Source: Streptomyces sp. S.PNR 29
Lineage (GTDB): Bacteria; Actinomycetota; Actinomycetes; Streptomycetales; Streptomycetaceae
Length of the DNA: 64,000 nucleotides
Assembly: GCF_030386795.1 (NCBI RefSeq)
Contig: NZ_JANUQM010000019.1
Span: 102,490-166,489, forward strand
Reading direction: 5' to 3'
A model generated the notes under the pieces. The model saw only the letters and a list, made by a program, of their open reading frames with translations. It was not told the DNA's origin and did no database searches. How positions within the stretch are numbered: position 1 is the stretch's first letter; each line of letters opens with the position of its first letter. Position numbers and translations under genes: made by a program. Below, one piece after another: positions 9,388 to 18,327 of the stretch.

Positions 9388-10747
9388 GAAGACGCCGCTG
9401 CTCGTGATCGGCGACGCGCTGCTGGACCGCGACCTGACCGGCAGCGCCGACCGGCTCGCGCCCGACGCGCCCGTGCCGGTCGTCTCCGAGTGCGCCGAAC
9501 GCGTCCGGCCCGGCGGCGCGGCGCTCACCGCGTACCTCGCGGCCCGCGACGGCCGCGACGTGACGCTGGTCGCCGGGGTGGGCGACGACCCCGCGAGCCG
9601 CGAGCTGCGCCGCCTGCTCGAACCCTGGCTGACGTTGATCCCGCTTCCGCTGACCGGCGCGCTGCCGGAGAAGACCCGTGTCCTGGCGCAGGACAGCCCC
9701 GTCGTCCGCCTGGACCGCGGCGGCGGCCGCGCCCGGGAGGCCACCGCCGAGGCCCGCGCGGCGATCCGCGACGCGCCCGCCGTGCTGGTCTCCGACTACG
9801 GCCGCGGCGCCGCGGCCGTCCTCCGGGACGTCCTCGCCGAACGCCCGCCCCTGGTCTGGGATCCGCATCCGCGCGGAGGCCCGCCCGTGCCGGGCACCCG
9901 GCTGGTCACGCCCGCCGAGAAGGAGGCCCACGGCTTCGCCGCGAGGGAGGACGGGCCGTCGCAGGGCCTGCGCGCCGCCGCGCACGACGCCGCCGCCCTC
10001 GTACGGCAGTGGCGGGCGGCGGCGGTCGCCGTGACCCTCGGCGCCCGCGGCGCCCTCCTCTCCTATGGGGAGCACCCGCTGCTCGTCCCCGCGCCCGCCT
10101 CCCACCGCGGCGACTCCTGCGGAGCCGGGGACCGGTTCGCCGCGACGGCGGCCGGGCTGCTCGCGGACGGCACGCTGGTCGGGGAGGCCGTCGAAGGGGC
10201 CGTGGGCGCCGCGACCGCGTTCGTCGCCGCCGGCGGAGCCGGAGCCCTGCCCCGCGCCGACTCCCGGCCCACGGCACCGCCGCCCGACACGGACGACCCG
10301 TACGCCCTGGCCGCCCGCGTCCGCGCCGCGCACGGCACCGTCGTCGCCGCGGGCGGCTGCTTCGACCTGCTGCACGCCGGTCACGTCGGCCTCCTCCAGG
10401 CCGCCCGCCGCCTCGGCGACTGCCTCGTCGTCTGCGTCAACTCCGACGCGTCGGTACGGCGCCGCAAGGGCGACGGCCGCCCGGTCAACCCGCTCGCCGA
10501 CCGCGTCCGCGTCCTGCGCGCCCTCGCCTGCGTCGACGCCGTCGCCGTCTTCGACGAGGACACCCCCGAACGCCTCCTCGCCGACCTGCGCCCCGACGTC
10601 TGGGTCAAGGGCGGCGACTACGCGGGCGCCGACCTCCCGGAGGCGGAACTCCTCCAGGAGTGGGGCGGCCAGGCGGTCCTGCTGCCGTACCTGGACGGCC
10701 GCTCGTCGACGGCACTGATGGCACGGGCGGCCGAGGGGGTGCGATGA
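9380..10747 (+). CDS. hldE: Bifunctional heptose 7-phosphate kinase / heptose 1-phosphate adenylyltransferase
   Basis: Two-domain enzyme of 455 residues. The N-terminal ribokinase-like domain (about 1-310) contains the nucleotide-site motif DSCGAGDRF near residue 243 and phosphorylates heptose 7-phosphate at C1. The C-terminal nucleotidyltransferase domain contains GGCFDLLHAGHVGLL near residue 326 (the HxGH motif) and NSDASVRRRKGDGRPVN, and makes ADP-heptose. The domain order is as in E. coli HldE. I chose ATG at 9380, with GGAGG 11 nt upstream; GTG at 9368 is an alternative. DSCGAGD replaces the usual DTTGAGD. It overlaps gmhA by 8 nt. Confidence 0.92.
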   Translation: MAEKTPLLVIGDALLDRDLTGSADRLAPDAPVPVVSECAERVRPGGAALTAYLAARDGRDVTLVAGVGDDPASRELRRLLEPWLTLIPLPLTGALPEKTRVLAQDSPVVRLDRGGGRAREATAEARAAIRDAPAVLVSDYGRGAAAVLRDVLAERPPLVWDPHPRGGPPVPGTRLVTPAEKEAHGFAAREDGPSQGLRAAAHDAAALVRQWRAAAVAVTLGARGALLSYGEHPLLVPAPASHRGDSCGAGDRFAATAAGLLADGTLVGEAVEGAVGAATAFVAAGGAGALPRADSRPTAPPPDTDDPYALAARVRAAHGTVVAAGGCFDLLHAGHVGLLQAARRLGDCLVVCVNSDASVRRRKGDGRPVNPLADRVRVLRALACVDAVAVFDEDTPERLLADLRPDVWVKGGDYAGADLPEAELLQEWGGQAVLLPYLDGRSSTALMARAAEGVR

Positions 10748-11865
10748 CAGGCGTGCCCGGCACGGGCGGCGGACAGGTCCCCTCGGCGGCCCTCACCGCG
10801 ACGGGTGCCCCGGCGAGCGGCGCGCCGCAGGCCGCTGCCGACGCCGGGTCCCGTCCGGCGTTCCTGCCCCGCACGCGGGCCCCGCAGGCCCCGGAGAGCC
10901 CCCGCCCCCGCCTGCTCGTCCTGCGGGCCCTCGGCCTCGGCGACCTGCTCGCCGGAATCCCCGCGCTCCGCGCCCTGCGCCGGGCGTTCCCCGACCACGA
11001 ACTCGTGCTGGCCGCACCCGCCGAGCTGGCCCCCGTCGCCGCGGCGAGCGGGGCCGTGGACCGGCTGCTGCCGGCCTGTGCCCCCGGCAGGGCCGTACCC
11101 CGCACCCTCGACTGGAGTGGTCCGCCCCCCGACCTCGCGGTCGACCTGCACGGCAACGGTCCGCCCAGCCACCGACTGCTGATGGAGCTGCGGCCGCTGC
11201 GGCTGTTCGCCTTCGCGCACCCTCAGACGCCCGAGGTGGACGGCCCGCCCTGGTACGCGGAGGAGCACGAGAGGGACCGCTGGTGCCGGCTGCTCCAGGC
11301 GTACGGCGTCGACGCCGACCCCACCGACCTGCACCTGCCTCGTCCGCCCGTACCCTCACCCGCCCCCGGGGCGGTGGTCCTGCACCCCGGCGCCGGTGCG
11401 CCCTCCCGCTGCTGGCCCGTCGAGCGGTACGCGGCCGTCGCCCGGGCCCTGCACGAGAGCGGCCACCGGGTCGTGGTCACCGGGGGAGCGGACGAGGGTG
11501 ACCTGGTGGCTCGGCTCGCCAAGGAGGCCGACCTGCCGGACACGGACGTCTTCGGCGGCGGCCTGCCCTACGACCGCTTCTCCGCCCTGGTCGCCGACGC
11601 CCGCGCCGTGATCAGCGGCGACACCGGCATCGCCCACCTGGCGGTCGCCCACGCCACCTGCTCCGTCACCCTCTTCGGCCCGGTGCCGCCGAGTCGTTGG
11701 GGCCCGCCCGCGCACCCCCGGCACCGCGCCCTGTGGTACCCGGGCCCGGACGGCGACCCGCACGCCCGCCGCCCCGACCCCGCGCTGCTCCGCATCACCC
11801 CGGACGACGTACTGGACGCCCTGAAGGAGCTGCCCGAGATCGACCGCCTGCCGAGGAAACCATGA
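10744..11865 (+). CDS. Second family 9 glycosyltransferase (heptosyltransferase-like)
   Basis: GT9 enzyme of 373 residues with an Ala/Pro-rich N-terminal extension of about 55 residues not found in the first GT9. The catalytic part begins RLLVLRALGLGDLLAGIPALRAL and carries VVLHPGAGAPSRCWP, RVVVTGGADEGDL and GDTGIAHLAVAHATCSVTLFGP. It follows hldE by a 4-nt overlap, so it is the most likely user of the ADP-heptose. Two GT9 genes suggest two successive heptose additions or two different acceptors. Confidence 0.88.
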   Translation: MTGVPGTGGGQVPSAALTATGAPASGAPQAAADAGSRPAFLPRTRAPQAPESPRPRLLVLRALGLGDLLAGIPALRALRRAFPDHELVLAAPAELAPVAAASGAVDRLLPACAPGRAVPRTLDWSGPPPDLAVDLHGNGPPSHRLLMELRPLRLFAFAHPQTPEVDGPPWYAEEHERDRWCRLLQAYGVDADPTDLHLPRPPVPSPAPGAVVLHPGAGAPSRCWPVERYAAVARALHESGHRVVVTGGADEGDLVARLAKEADLPDTDVFGGGLPYDRFSALVADARAVISGDTGIAHLAVAHATCSVTLFGPVPPSRWGPPAHPRHRALWYPGPDGDPHARRPDPALLRITPDDVLDALKELPEIDRLPRKP

Positions 11866-12773
11866 GCGAGGGCCTGTCGGCCGTCCCGGACCACCCACCC
11901 GCCGCCCCCATGCACCACCCACCCGTCGGCGTCGTCATCGCCACCCGCAACCGCTCCGCCCGTCTCGCCGTCACCCTCCGGCACCTGCTAGCCCTCCCGG
12001 AACGGCCCGAGATCCTCGTCGTCGACAACGCCTCCACCGACGACACCCGCGCCCTGCTCGCCCGTGCGTTTCCGCAGGTACGCGTGGTCTCGCTGCCCTG
12101 CAACCGCGGCGCCCTCGCCCGCACCCACGGCGTCCGCGCCCTCCGCACGCCGTACGTGGCGTTCAGCGACGACGACTCCTGGTGGGCCCCCGGCGCCCTC
12201 GGCCGGGCGGCCCGCCTGTTCGACGACCATCCGAGGCTCGGTCTGCTCTCCGCCCGCACCCTCGTCGGCCCGTCCGCGGACCCCGACCCCCTCAACGACG
12301 TCCTCGCCGACTCCCCCCTCGGCCCGGCCGCCGACCTGCCGGGCACCCAGGTCCTCGGCTTCCTCGCCTGCGCCTCCGTCGTCCGCCGCAGCGCCTACCT
12401 CGACGCGGGCGGCTTCCACCAGCTGCTGTTCTTCGGCGCCGAGGAGACCCTCCTCGCCTACGACCTGGCCGCCCGAGGCTGGGGCGTCACCCACCACCCC
12501 GACGTGGTCGCCCACCACGACCCCGACCCCACGCCCCGCACCGACCGCCCGGCCGTCGTCCGCCGCAACGAACTCCTCACCGCCTGGCTGCGCCGCCCCC
12601 TGCCGTACGCGCTCGCCCGCACCCGCGACCTGGCCGCCGAGGCCCGCCATGACCCCCACGCCCGGCGCGCCCTGCGCGAAACGCTGCCCCGGCTGCCCGC
12701 CGCACTGCGCGACCGCAGGCCACTGCCCCCGCCCGTCGAGCGGGCCGCCCGCCTCCTGGAGGGAGCCTCATGA
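11862..12773 (+). CDS. Family 2 glycosyltransferase
   Basis: Inverting GT-A transferase of 303 residues: VGVVIATRNRSARL at the start, VVDNASTDDT, the metal motif in YVAFSDDDSWWAPGAL and a C-terminal GGFHQLLFFGAEETLLAYDLAARG acceptor block. It is the sister of the next gene, sharing the DDDSWWAPG block, so the two arose by tandem duplication. ATG at 11862 overlaps the GT9 stop. Confidence 0.88.
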   Translation: MSEGLSAVPDHPPAAPMHHPPVGVVIATRNRSARLAVTLRHLLALPERPEILVVDNASTDDTRALLARAFPQVRVVSLPCNRGALARTHGVRALRTPYVAFSDDDSWWAPGALGRAARLFDDHPRLGLLSARTLVGPSADPDPLNDVLADSPLGPAADLPGTQVLGFLACASVVRRSAYLDAGGFHQLLFFGAEETLLAYDLAARGWGVTHHPDVVAHHDPDPTPRTDRPAVVRRNELLTAWLRRPLPYALARTRDLAAEARHDPHARRALRETLPRLPAALRDRRPLPPPVERAARLLEGAS

Positions 12774-13666
12774 CCGACGCCCGCACCACCGTGGTCGTCA
12801 TCACCCACAACCGGCGTCCCGAACTGCTGCGCACCCTCGACCGCCTCGCCGAACTGCCGGAACAGCCGGCGGTGATCGTCGTCGACAACGGCTGCACGGA
12901 CGGTACGGCCCCCGCCGTCGCCCGGCACCACCCGGGCGTCCACCTGCTCCGTCCCGGCCGCAACCTCGGCGCCGTCGGCCGCAACCTGGCGATCCGCCGG
13001 GTCCGTACGCCGTACGTCGCCTTCTGCGACGACGACTCGTGGTGGGCGCCCGGCTCGCTGTCCGGGGCCGCCGACCTCCTCGACCGGCACCCCGCGCTCG
13101 GCTCCGTCACGGCCCGCATCGTCGTCGAACCGGATGGCGCCGAGGACCCGATCGTCGAGGAACTGCGCAACTCGCCCGTGCCCGGCCCGAGCTGGCTGCC
13201 CGGCCCGGCCCTCGGCTCCTTCCTGGCCGCCGCGACCGTGCTGCGCACCGACGCCTTCCGCGCCGCCGGCGGCTTCCACCCCCGGCTGTGGCTGGGCGGT
13301 GAGGAGGAACTGCTCGCCGCGGACCTGGCGGCGGACGGCTGGTGGCTGATGTACGCCGATCATCTGACGGTGCATCACCAGCCGTCCGTGGCCAGGGACT
13401 CCACGCTGCGCCGGACGCACGGCATCCGCAACACCCTGTGGTTCACCTGGCTGCGTCGCCCGGCCCGCCCCGCCCTGCGCCGCACCCTGCACCTCGCCCG
13501 CACGGTCCCGCGCGACACCGCGTCCCTGCGCGCCTTCGCCGAGGCGACGGCCGCCCTGCCGTGGGTGCTGCGGGAGCGCAGGGTGCTTCCGGAGGAGGTC
13601 GAGTCGCGGCTGCGCCTGCTGGAACCGGCCCAGCGCCGGTCGAAGGCGCGCAGCTACACGGGCTGA
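12770..13666 (+). CDS. Family 2 glycosyltransferase, paralog of the preceding gene
   Basis: GT-A transferase of 298 residues with VVVITHNRRPELL, VVDNGCTDGT, YVAFCDDDSWWAPGSL and GGFHPRLWLGGEEELLAADL. Clear tandem paralog of the gene at 11862. It overlaps that gene by 4 nt and is the last gene of the operon, followed by a strong hairpin at 13681-13715. Donor sugar unknown. Confidence 0.88.
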   Translation: MTDARTTVVVITHNRRPELLRTLDRLAELPEQPAVIVVDNGCTDGTAPAVARHHPGVHLLRPGRNLGAVGRNLAIRRVRTPYVAFCDDDSWWAPGSLSGAADLLDRHPALGSVTARIVVEPDGAEDPIVEELRNSPVPGPSWLPGPALGSFLAAATVLRTDAFRAAGGFHPRLWLGGEEELLAADLAADGWWLMYADHLTVHHQPSVARDSTLRRTHGIRNTLWFTWLRRPARPALRRTLHLARTVPRDTASLRAFAEATAALPWVLRERRVLPEEVESRLRLLEPAQRRSKARSYTG

Positions 13667-13680
13667 GCCCCGACGCACAC

Positions 13681-13715
13681 GACCCCGCGCCGGCCACCGT
13701 GGCCGGCGCGGGGTC
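13681..13715. terminator. Strong hairpin terminator at the end of the saccharide operon
   Basis: GACCCCGCGCCGGCC (13681-13695) pairs perfectly with GGCCGGCGCGGGGTC (13701-13715) across a 5-nt loop. It lies between convergent genes and can serve both. Confidence 0.85.
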
Positions 13716-13743
13716 GTACGGGTCGGTGTCGCGGACGGACGGC

Positions 13744-13941
13744 TCAGCCGGAACTCGGGCGCTCGCCCTTCGGCCCCCGGCCGCGCTCGGTCTTCGGGCC
13801 GCGGCTGCGCCACTCCTGGTCTTCCTGGAGTTCCTCGTTGGCCGCCCTGTTGGCGTCCTGGTCGGAAATGCCGGACCCTTCGGCGTCCTTGCGGAGCCGG
13901 GCCCGCCGGGTGTCGTACTTCTTGCTTCCGGGTTCGGGCAC
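13744..13941 (-). CDS. Small charged conserved-type hypothetical protein
   Basis: Protein of 65 residues, very rich in Arg, Lys, Glu and Asp (GSKKYDTRRARLRKDAEGSG, then ANRAANEELQEDQEW), with no membrane segment; it looks like a soluble, largely disordered nucleic-acid-type protein. GTG at 13941 has AGGAGG 8 nt upstream; an in-frame GTG at 13950 would put the ribosome site inside the start codon. No function is assigned. Confidence 0.7.
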   Translation of the reverse strand: MPEPGSKKYDTRRARLRKDAEGSGISDQDANRAANEELQEDQEWRSRGPKTERGRGPKGERPSSG

Positions 13942-13992
13942 GACGATCACCTCCTGCCGACCGGGTCCCCGGGGCCCCGGAAGGGCAAACGC

Positions 13993-14301
13993 CTAGCCTT
14001 CCGTCCAGCGGCACAGCAGCCTGAACACCGCGAACAGCGCCAGGGGCCACACACCGGCGAACGCCCAGATCACGCCCGGCTCGGAGGTGATGATTCCGGC
14101 CACCATGAGGGCGATCGACACGGCGAGCAGGGCGATGACCGTCCGCAGCCGCGGCCGGTACGCGGCCAGACGGTTCGGATCGGGGCGGCGGCTGGGCCGC
14201 AGCGTCCGCAGGCGCCGGTCGAGCCGGCGGTCGCGGCGGAGCGCCCGTTCTATCTCGTCGAGGATGCGCTGCTCATGATCGGGGAGTCGGCCGGTGGTCA
14301 C
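13993..14301 (-). CDS. DUF3040-type small membrane protein
   Basis: Protein of 102 residues. The start LPDHEQRILDEIERALRRD is the DUF3040 signature, followed by a basic cytoplasmic part and two hydrophobic helices (VIALLAVSIALMVAGII and IWAFAGVWPLALFAVF). Such proteins are common in actinobacteria and have no known function. It lies between the small charged gene and the pyruvyl-transferase-like gene on the same strand. Confidence 0.85.
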   Translation of the reverse strand: MTTGRLPDHEQRILDEIERALRRDRRLDRRLRTLRPSRRPDPNRLAAYRPRLRTVIALLAVSIALMVAGIITSEPGVIWAFAGVWPLALFAVFRLLCRWTEG

Positions 14302-14358
14302 TGCCTCTCCTCTCGGGGCGACCGGACAGACATGCGGGTGCCCCGAGAAGGCCGGAAA

Positions 14359-15270
14359 CTAACCCTCGGCCCCCGGCGCCAGCGCCTCGACGAGCCGGTC
14401 GGCGCTGTCCGGCACGGCACCGTCCCGGAACCCGGCGCCGATCCGCCGGGCGGTCTCCCGGCCGGGGCCCAGGCACCAGTCCCACCAGCGCTCCAAGTGC
14501 CGTACGTCCAGCCGCTCGGCGGGCACCAGCGCGGGCCAGCCGCAGGCGTGCGCCTGTGCGGTCACCTTCGCACCGCCCGCGACCGGGTCGACGGCCAGCG
14601 CCGGGATGCCGGCACGCAGCGCCAGCACCAGCCCGTGCAGCCGGTCGGTGACGACGAGATCCAGCCGGGCCAGCACCGACTGCAGTTGGGCGGGCGTCGC
14701 GCTGAGCCGCCAGTCGTGCGCGTCGAGCCGGGTCTCCAGCTCCAGCCGGGCGCAGTCCCTGCCGGCCAGCCAGCGGGTGATCTCCTCGGCGGCCTCGGCG
14801 TGCCGCCGCTGCCGCCCGTACTCCTGCTGCCCGTGCGTGAGGACCACCCCGACCACGGGTGGGACGGGCAGGGCGGGGGCGCGGGCGGCGAGGTCCTTCG
14901 TCGGCTCGACGTCCGGGGCGTCGCGGGCCAGCACGCGGTGGAAGCCGGTGACGGCCGGGGAGCCGGGGTCGATCACGGAGGTGCCGACGGCGATCCGCAC
15001 ACAGTGCGCGAACCGCCGGTGCAACTCCTCGACCTGCGGCCCGTGCACCGGCCCGCACACGAACACCAGATGGGAGTACGCCTGGGGATCCACGTCCTCG
15101 AAATGCAGGCCGTCCGCCCGGAAGCCGGGGCTCCATACGACGTCGTAGGCGTGCCCCGCCCGCCCGAGCACGTCCTGGACCCGGTGCAGCGCCAGCACGT
15201 CCCCGGCGGTCGCCTCCCCGTCCAGGAAGCTGAACCACCCGGTCAGCAGGATCCTCGGTCGCCCATGCAC
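14359..15270 (-). CDS. Polysaccharide pyruvyl transferase family protein
   Basis: Protein of about 303 residues of the CsaB/WcaK family (GT-B-like fold), which adds pyruvate ketals to polysaccharides. Visible are RILLTGWFSFLDGEATAGD at the N-terminus, LVFVCGPVHGPQ, VVLTHGQQEYGR, and the family motif VVTDRLHGLVLALRAGIPALAV near the C-terminus. I chose GTG at 15270, just before the conserved block; a TTG at 15306 would add 12 residues, and neither has a strong ribosome site. Its place beside the saccharide operon suggests glycan modification, but it may have another acceptor. Confidence 0.75.
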   Translation of the reverse strand: MHGRPRILLTGWFSFLDGEATAGDVLALHRVQDVLGRAGHAYDVVWSPGFRADGLHFEDVDPQAYSHLVFVCGPVHGPQVEELHRRFAHCVRIAVGTSVIDPGSPAVTGFHRVLARDAPDVEPTKDLAARAPALPVPPVVGVVLTHGQQEYGRQRRHAEAAEEITRWLAGRDCARLELETRLDAHDWRLSATPAQLQSVLARLDLVVTDRLHGLVLALRAGIPALAVDPVAGGAKVTAQAHACGWPALVPAERLDVRHLERWWDWCLGPGRETARRIGAGFRDGAVPDSADRLVEALAPGAEG

Positions 15271-15330
15271 AGTGCGGGCCGAGTGCCCTGCCGGCCGGGT
15301 CGGCAATCACCGCATGTCACGCATCGCAGG

Positions 15331-16779
15331 TCACTGGGCGTAGAACGTGGCGTCCGCCCGGTCGGTGGCCGTGCTGGGGGTCTGCACGTACAGCAGGTAC
15401 TCCCAGTGACGGATGTAACGGCCCGGGTAGTTGTACGACTCGTAGGAGACACCCGCGGAGTCGGACAGCCCGGCGCGCCTGACGAAGGTGGCGTCGGACG
15501 CGAACTGGGCCGTGCCGTCGTTCTTCTCCAGCCACACCTCCAAGTTCTTGTGCCGCAGGTAGTAGCCGGGGAAGTTGGCCGACTCCAGCGACACCGTGCC
15601 GCTGCCGGCCAGGCCGGGGACGACGCGGAACTGCGAGTCCGCGAGCGGGGAGACATTGGCCTCGATCTTGGCGCGGTAGTCCCAGTGGCGGATGAAGCGG
15701 TCGGCGAAGTTGTACGAGGAGAAGCGCTGCGGGGTGACCCCGTCGGCGACGGGGATGCCGAAGTCGGGGGTGCCGTCGGCCTTCCAGTACAGCTTCTGCA
15801 CGCGGGTGCGGCGGTTGGGGTCGTTGAGCGGGTCGCCGGTGATGTCCTTGTAGCTGCGGTCGTGGTAGACGAGGATGTCCGACTTGCCGTCCTCGGAGAC
15901 GGTGAAGGAGTTGTGGCCCGGCCCGTACTGCGAGGTCGCGTCGCTGGACTTGAAGACGGGCTGCGAACTCTTCGACCAGGAGGCGGGGTTGGTGAGGTCG
16001 GCCGAGGCGGACGCGGTCAGCAGACCCAGGCAGTAGTTCGCGTCGGTGGCGCTGGCGGAGTACGACATGAAGACCTTGCCGCCGTGCTGGATCACCGCCG
16101 GGCCCTCGTTGACCTTGTAGCCGACCGTCTCCCAGGACAGCGTGGGCTGCGAGATCTCCGCCGGAGTGCCGGTGATCGTCCAGGGGTTGGCCATCTTCGC
16201 GACGAACAGGCTCGTGTTGTTGTTCTCGGCCGGGTTGCGCTGAGCCCAGGCCAGGTAGCGGACGCCGTTCACGGAGAACGTGGTGGCGTCGAGGGAGAAG
16301 CTCTCCCACGTGGTCTTGATCTGGCCCTTCTCGGTCCAGGTCGCGGTGAGCGGGTTGGCGCCGGTGCCCTCCAGGACGTACATGCGGATGGCCCAGATGT
16401 CGTTGGTGGCGCCGGCCGCGAAGTACACGTACCACTTGCCGTCGATGAAGTGGATCTCCGGTGCCCAGATGTGGGCGCCCATCACACCGCTGGTGTGCTT
16501 GGTCCAGATGGTGACCTCCTGGGCCGTCGACAGGCCCTGGATGGTCGTCGCCCGGCGCAGCACGATGCGGTCGTACTCGGGGACGGTCGCGGTGAAGTAG
16601 TAGTAGCCGTCGGTGTGCTTGAAGATGTGCGGGTCGGCGCGCTTCTCGGCGATCGGGTTGGTGTACGTCACGGCCGGGGAGGCGGGCACGGCGGCCTGTG
16701 CGGTGGTGCCGGGCCCGGCGAGGCAGGCCGCGACGGCGAACAGGGCGGCCATGAGCAGGCGTATGGCGGTGCGTCTCAA
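15331..16779 (-). CDS. Secreted GH43 arabinan-degrading enzyme with AbfB domain
   Basis: Extracellular glycoside hydrolase of 482 residues. A Sec signal (RRTAIRLLMAALFAVAACLAG, cleaved near AQA-A) precedes a five-bladed GH43 domain: base Asp in RADPHIFKHTDG, second Asp in SLDATTF, acid Glu in KVNEGPAVIQHGGK. The C-terminal ~140 residues (FSSYNFADRFIRHWDY, then NFPGYYLRHKNL and NYPGRYIRHWEY) are an AbfB (CBM42) arabinofuranose-binding module. Likely an exo-alpha-L-arabinofuranosidase. Start is TTG at 16779 with GGAG 8 nt upstream. It follows the next GH43 gene by 20 bp and should be co-transcribed. Confidence 0.88.
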   Translation of the reverse strand: MRRTAIRLLMAALFAVAACLAGPGTTAQAAVPASPAVTYTNPIAEKRADPHIFKHTDGYYYFTATVPEYDRIVLRRATTIQGLSTAQEVTIWTKHTSGVMGAHIWAPEIHFIDGKWYVYFAAGATNDIWAIRMYVLEGTGANPLTATWTEKGQIKTTWESFSLDATTFSVNGVRYLAWAQRNPAENNNTSLFVAKMANPWTITGTPAEISQPTLSWETVGYKVNEGPAVIQHGGKVFMSYSASATDANYCLGLLTASASADLTNPASWSKSSQPVFKSSDATSQYGPGHNSFTVSEDGKSDILVYHDRSYKDITGDPLNDPNRRTRVQKLYWKADGTPDFGIPVADGVTPQRFSSYNFADRFIRHWDYRAKIEANVSPLADSQFRVVPGLAGSGTVSLESANFPGYYLRHKNLEVWLEKNDGTAQFASDATFVRRAGLSDSAGVSYESYNYPGRYIRHWEYLLYVQTPSTATDRADATFYAQ

Positions 16780-16799
16780 GGTGGTTCTCCAGAGGGGGG

Positions 16800-18302
16800 T
16801 CAGGCGGTGGGGACGAGCCGCCACTGCTGGCAGGTGTTGTTCAGCCAGGTCCACTGCCGTACGTCGGTGCCGTTGGCGGTACCGCAGTCGGCGACGTCGG
16901 CGACCTTGCCGCTGCTCTCGTTCACGATCCGGACGTAGTCGCCGCTCGCCGTGAACACCAGCCGGAAGCGCTGGCACTTGTTGTTCAGCCAGGACCACTG
17001 CCTCAGGTCGGCGCCGTCGGCCGCGGAGCAGTCGGCGGTGTCCAGCACCTTGCCGGTGGCGACGTTGACCAGCCGGTTGGTGTCGTCGCCCAGGTCCTCG
17101 ACCTTCCACTTCTGGTTGGCGCCGCCGTTGCAGCTCCACTGGAAGACGTTGGTGCCGTCGGCGGTGTTGCCGCCCTCGACGTCCAGGCACTTGCCGCTGT
17201 TGCGGTTGACGAGGGTGTACGACGCCGGGGTCGCCGCCGTCTCGCCGGACGGGCCGGGGAGCGTGGTGCCGAGCGCGACGGGCGTGCCGAAGTTCGGGGT
17301 GCCGTCGGCGTTCCAGGTGAACTCCTGCGCGCGGGTGGTCCGGCCGTTGCCGCAGCCGCCGTTCGCGGAGGAGTTGGCGTGGTAGACGATCCAGTTCTCG
17401 GTGCCGTCGGGCGAGGTGAAGAAGCCGTTGTGCCCGGGTCCGTACACGCCGTTCGCGTCGCTGCGCTGGAAGACCGGCGTCTGCTTCTTGGTCCAGGACG
17501 CGGGGTTCAGCGGATCGGAGCCGGTCAGCTCCAGCTGGCCGAGCTTGTAGTCGGCGGTCGCGCAGTAGCTGGCGGAGAAGGTCAGGAACGTCCGGCCGTC
17601 GTGGTACAGCGGTTCGGGCCCCTCGTTGACCGCGCCGCCGGAGGTCTCCCAGCTCAGGGTGGGGCTGGAGATGATCGTGAAGGTGGAGCTGCTGAGTGTG
17701 TACGGGTTGCTCATCGGCGCGATGACCAGGCTCTGCTTGCTGCCGCCGATGAAGCCGCTGCCCACCAGATAGAGCCGGTTGTCGTGCTCCAGCACGCTCG
17801 CGTCGATCAGCCAGCCGTTCGGGGAGAGGTTGGAGCCGGTGAGTGATCCCTTGTAGGTGTACGGCCCCAGCGGGTCGGTGCCGGCGCTCTCCAGGACGTG
17901 GGTGCGCTGGGAGTCGCAGCAGGCCACACCGCTCTGGCCGGCGGAGTAGTACAGGTACCAGTGGCCGTTGAAGAGGTGGATCTCCGGGGCCCAGATGTTG
18001 GTGTTGCGGGTCGGGGTGGTGTCCGACCACACCTGGATGTTCGGCGCGGTGGCGAGCCCGGCCAGGGTCGGCGACTTCCGCATCCCGAGGATGCCGGTGA
18101 ACGTCGTGGTGATCAGGTAGTAGTTGCCGTTGTAGTACTGCAGCCAGGGGTCCGCGCCCTTGGTTGATTTGAGGGGGTTGGTGTACGGGCGGCCGTCGGC
18201 CGCGGACACCGGCTGGGTGGCGCCCACGAGCGCGAGCAGCAGGGCGAGCACGCAGACCAGCAGGGGTCTGTGGCGCGTGCGGGGGTGGTGAGTCCGAGCC
18301 AT
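16800..18302 (-). CDS. Secreted GH43 enzyme with ricin-B lectin domain
   Basis: Extracellular GH43 hydrolase of 500 residues. A signal peptide (basic MARTHHPRTRHRP, then VCVLALLLALVGATQPVSA) precedes the catalytic domain with GADPWLQYYNGNYY (base Asp), WLIDASVLEHDN and AVNEGPEPLYHDGR (acid Glu). From about residue 372 a ricin-type beta-trefoil follows, with three repeats (NQKWKVEDL, NKCQRFRLV, NTCQQWRLVPTA) that bind xylan or galactose-type sugars. Start is ATG at 18302. With its downstream GH43 partner it forms a two-gene plant-arabinan/arabinoxylan operon under the palindrome at 18328-18340. Confidence 0.9.
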   Translation of the reverse strand: MARTHHPRTRHRPLLVCVLALLLALVGATQPVSAADGRPYTNPLKSTKGADPWLQYYNGNYYLITTTFTGILGMRKSPTLAGLATAPNIQVWSDTTPTRNTNIWAPEIHLFNGHWYLYYSAGQSGVACCDSQRTHVLESAGTDPLGPYTYKGSLTGSNLSPNGWLIDASVLEHDNRLYLVGSGFIGGSKQSLVIAPMSNPYTLSSSTFTIISSPTLSWETSGGAVNEGPEPLYHDGRTFLTFSASYCATADYKLGQLELTGSDPLNPASWTKKQTPVFQRSDANGVYGPGHNGFFTSPDGTENWIVYHANSSANGGCGNGRTTRAQEFTWNADGTPNFGTPVALGTTLPGPSGETAATPASYTLVNRNSGKCLDVEGGNTADGTNVFQWSCNGGANQKWKVEDLGDDTNRLVNVATGKVLDTADCSAADGADLRQWSWLNNKCQRFRLVFTASGDYVRIVNESSGKVADVADCGTANGTDVRQWTWLNNTCQQWRLVPTA

Positions 18303-18327
18303 ACGGGACCGTCCCTGTCCGTAATTT

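Noticed and set aside
12458..14050. 530-codon minus-strand frame opposite the GT2 genes
   Set aside because: Antisense shadow of GC-biased coding DNA; no domain, no ribosome site.
15331..18030. An 899-codon frame covering both GH43 genes, suggesting a fusion
   Set aside because: The N-terminal half is an out-of-frame shadow of the ricin-B GH43 gene; the second GH43 has its own signal peptide and ribosome site at 16779.
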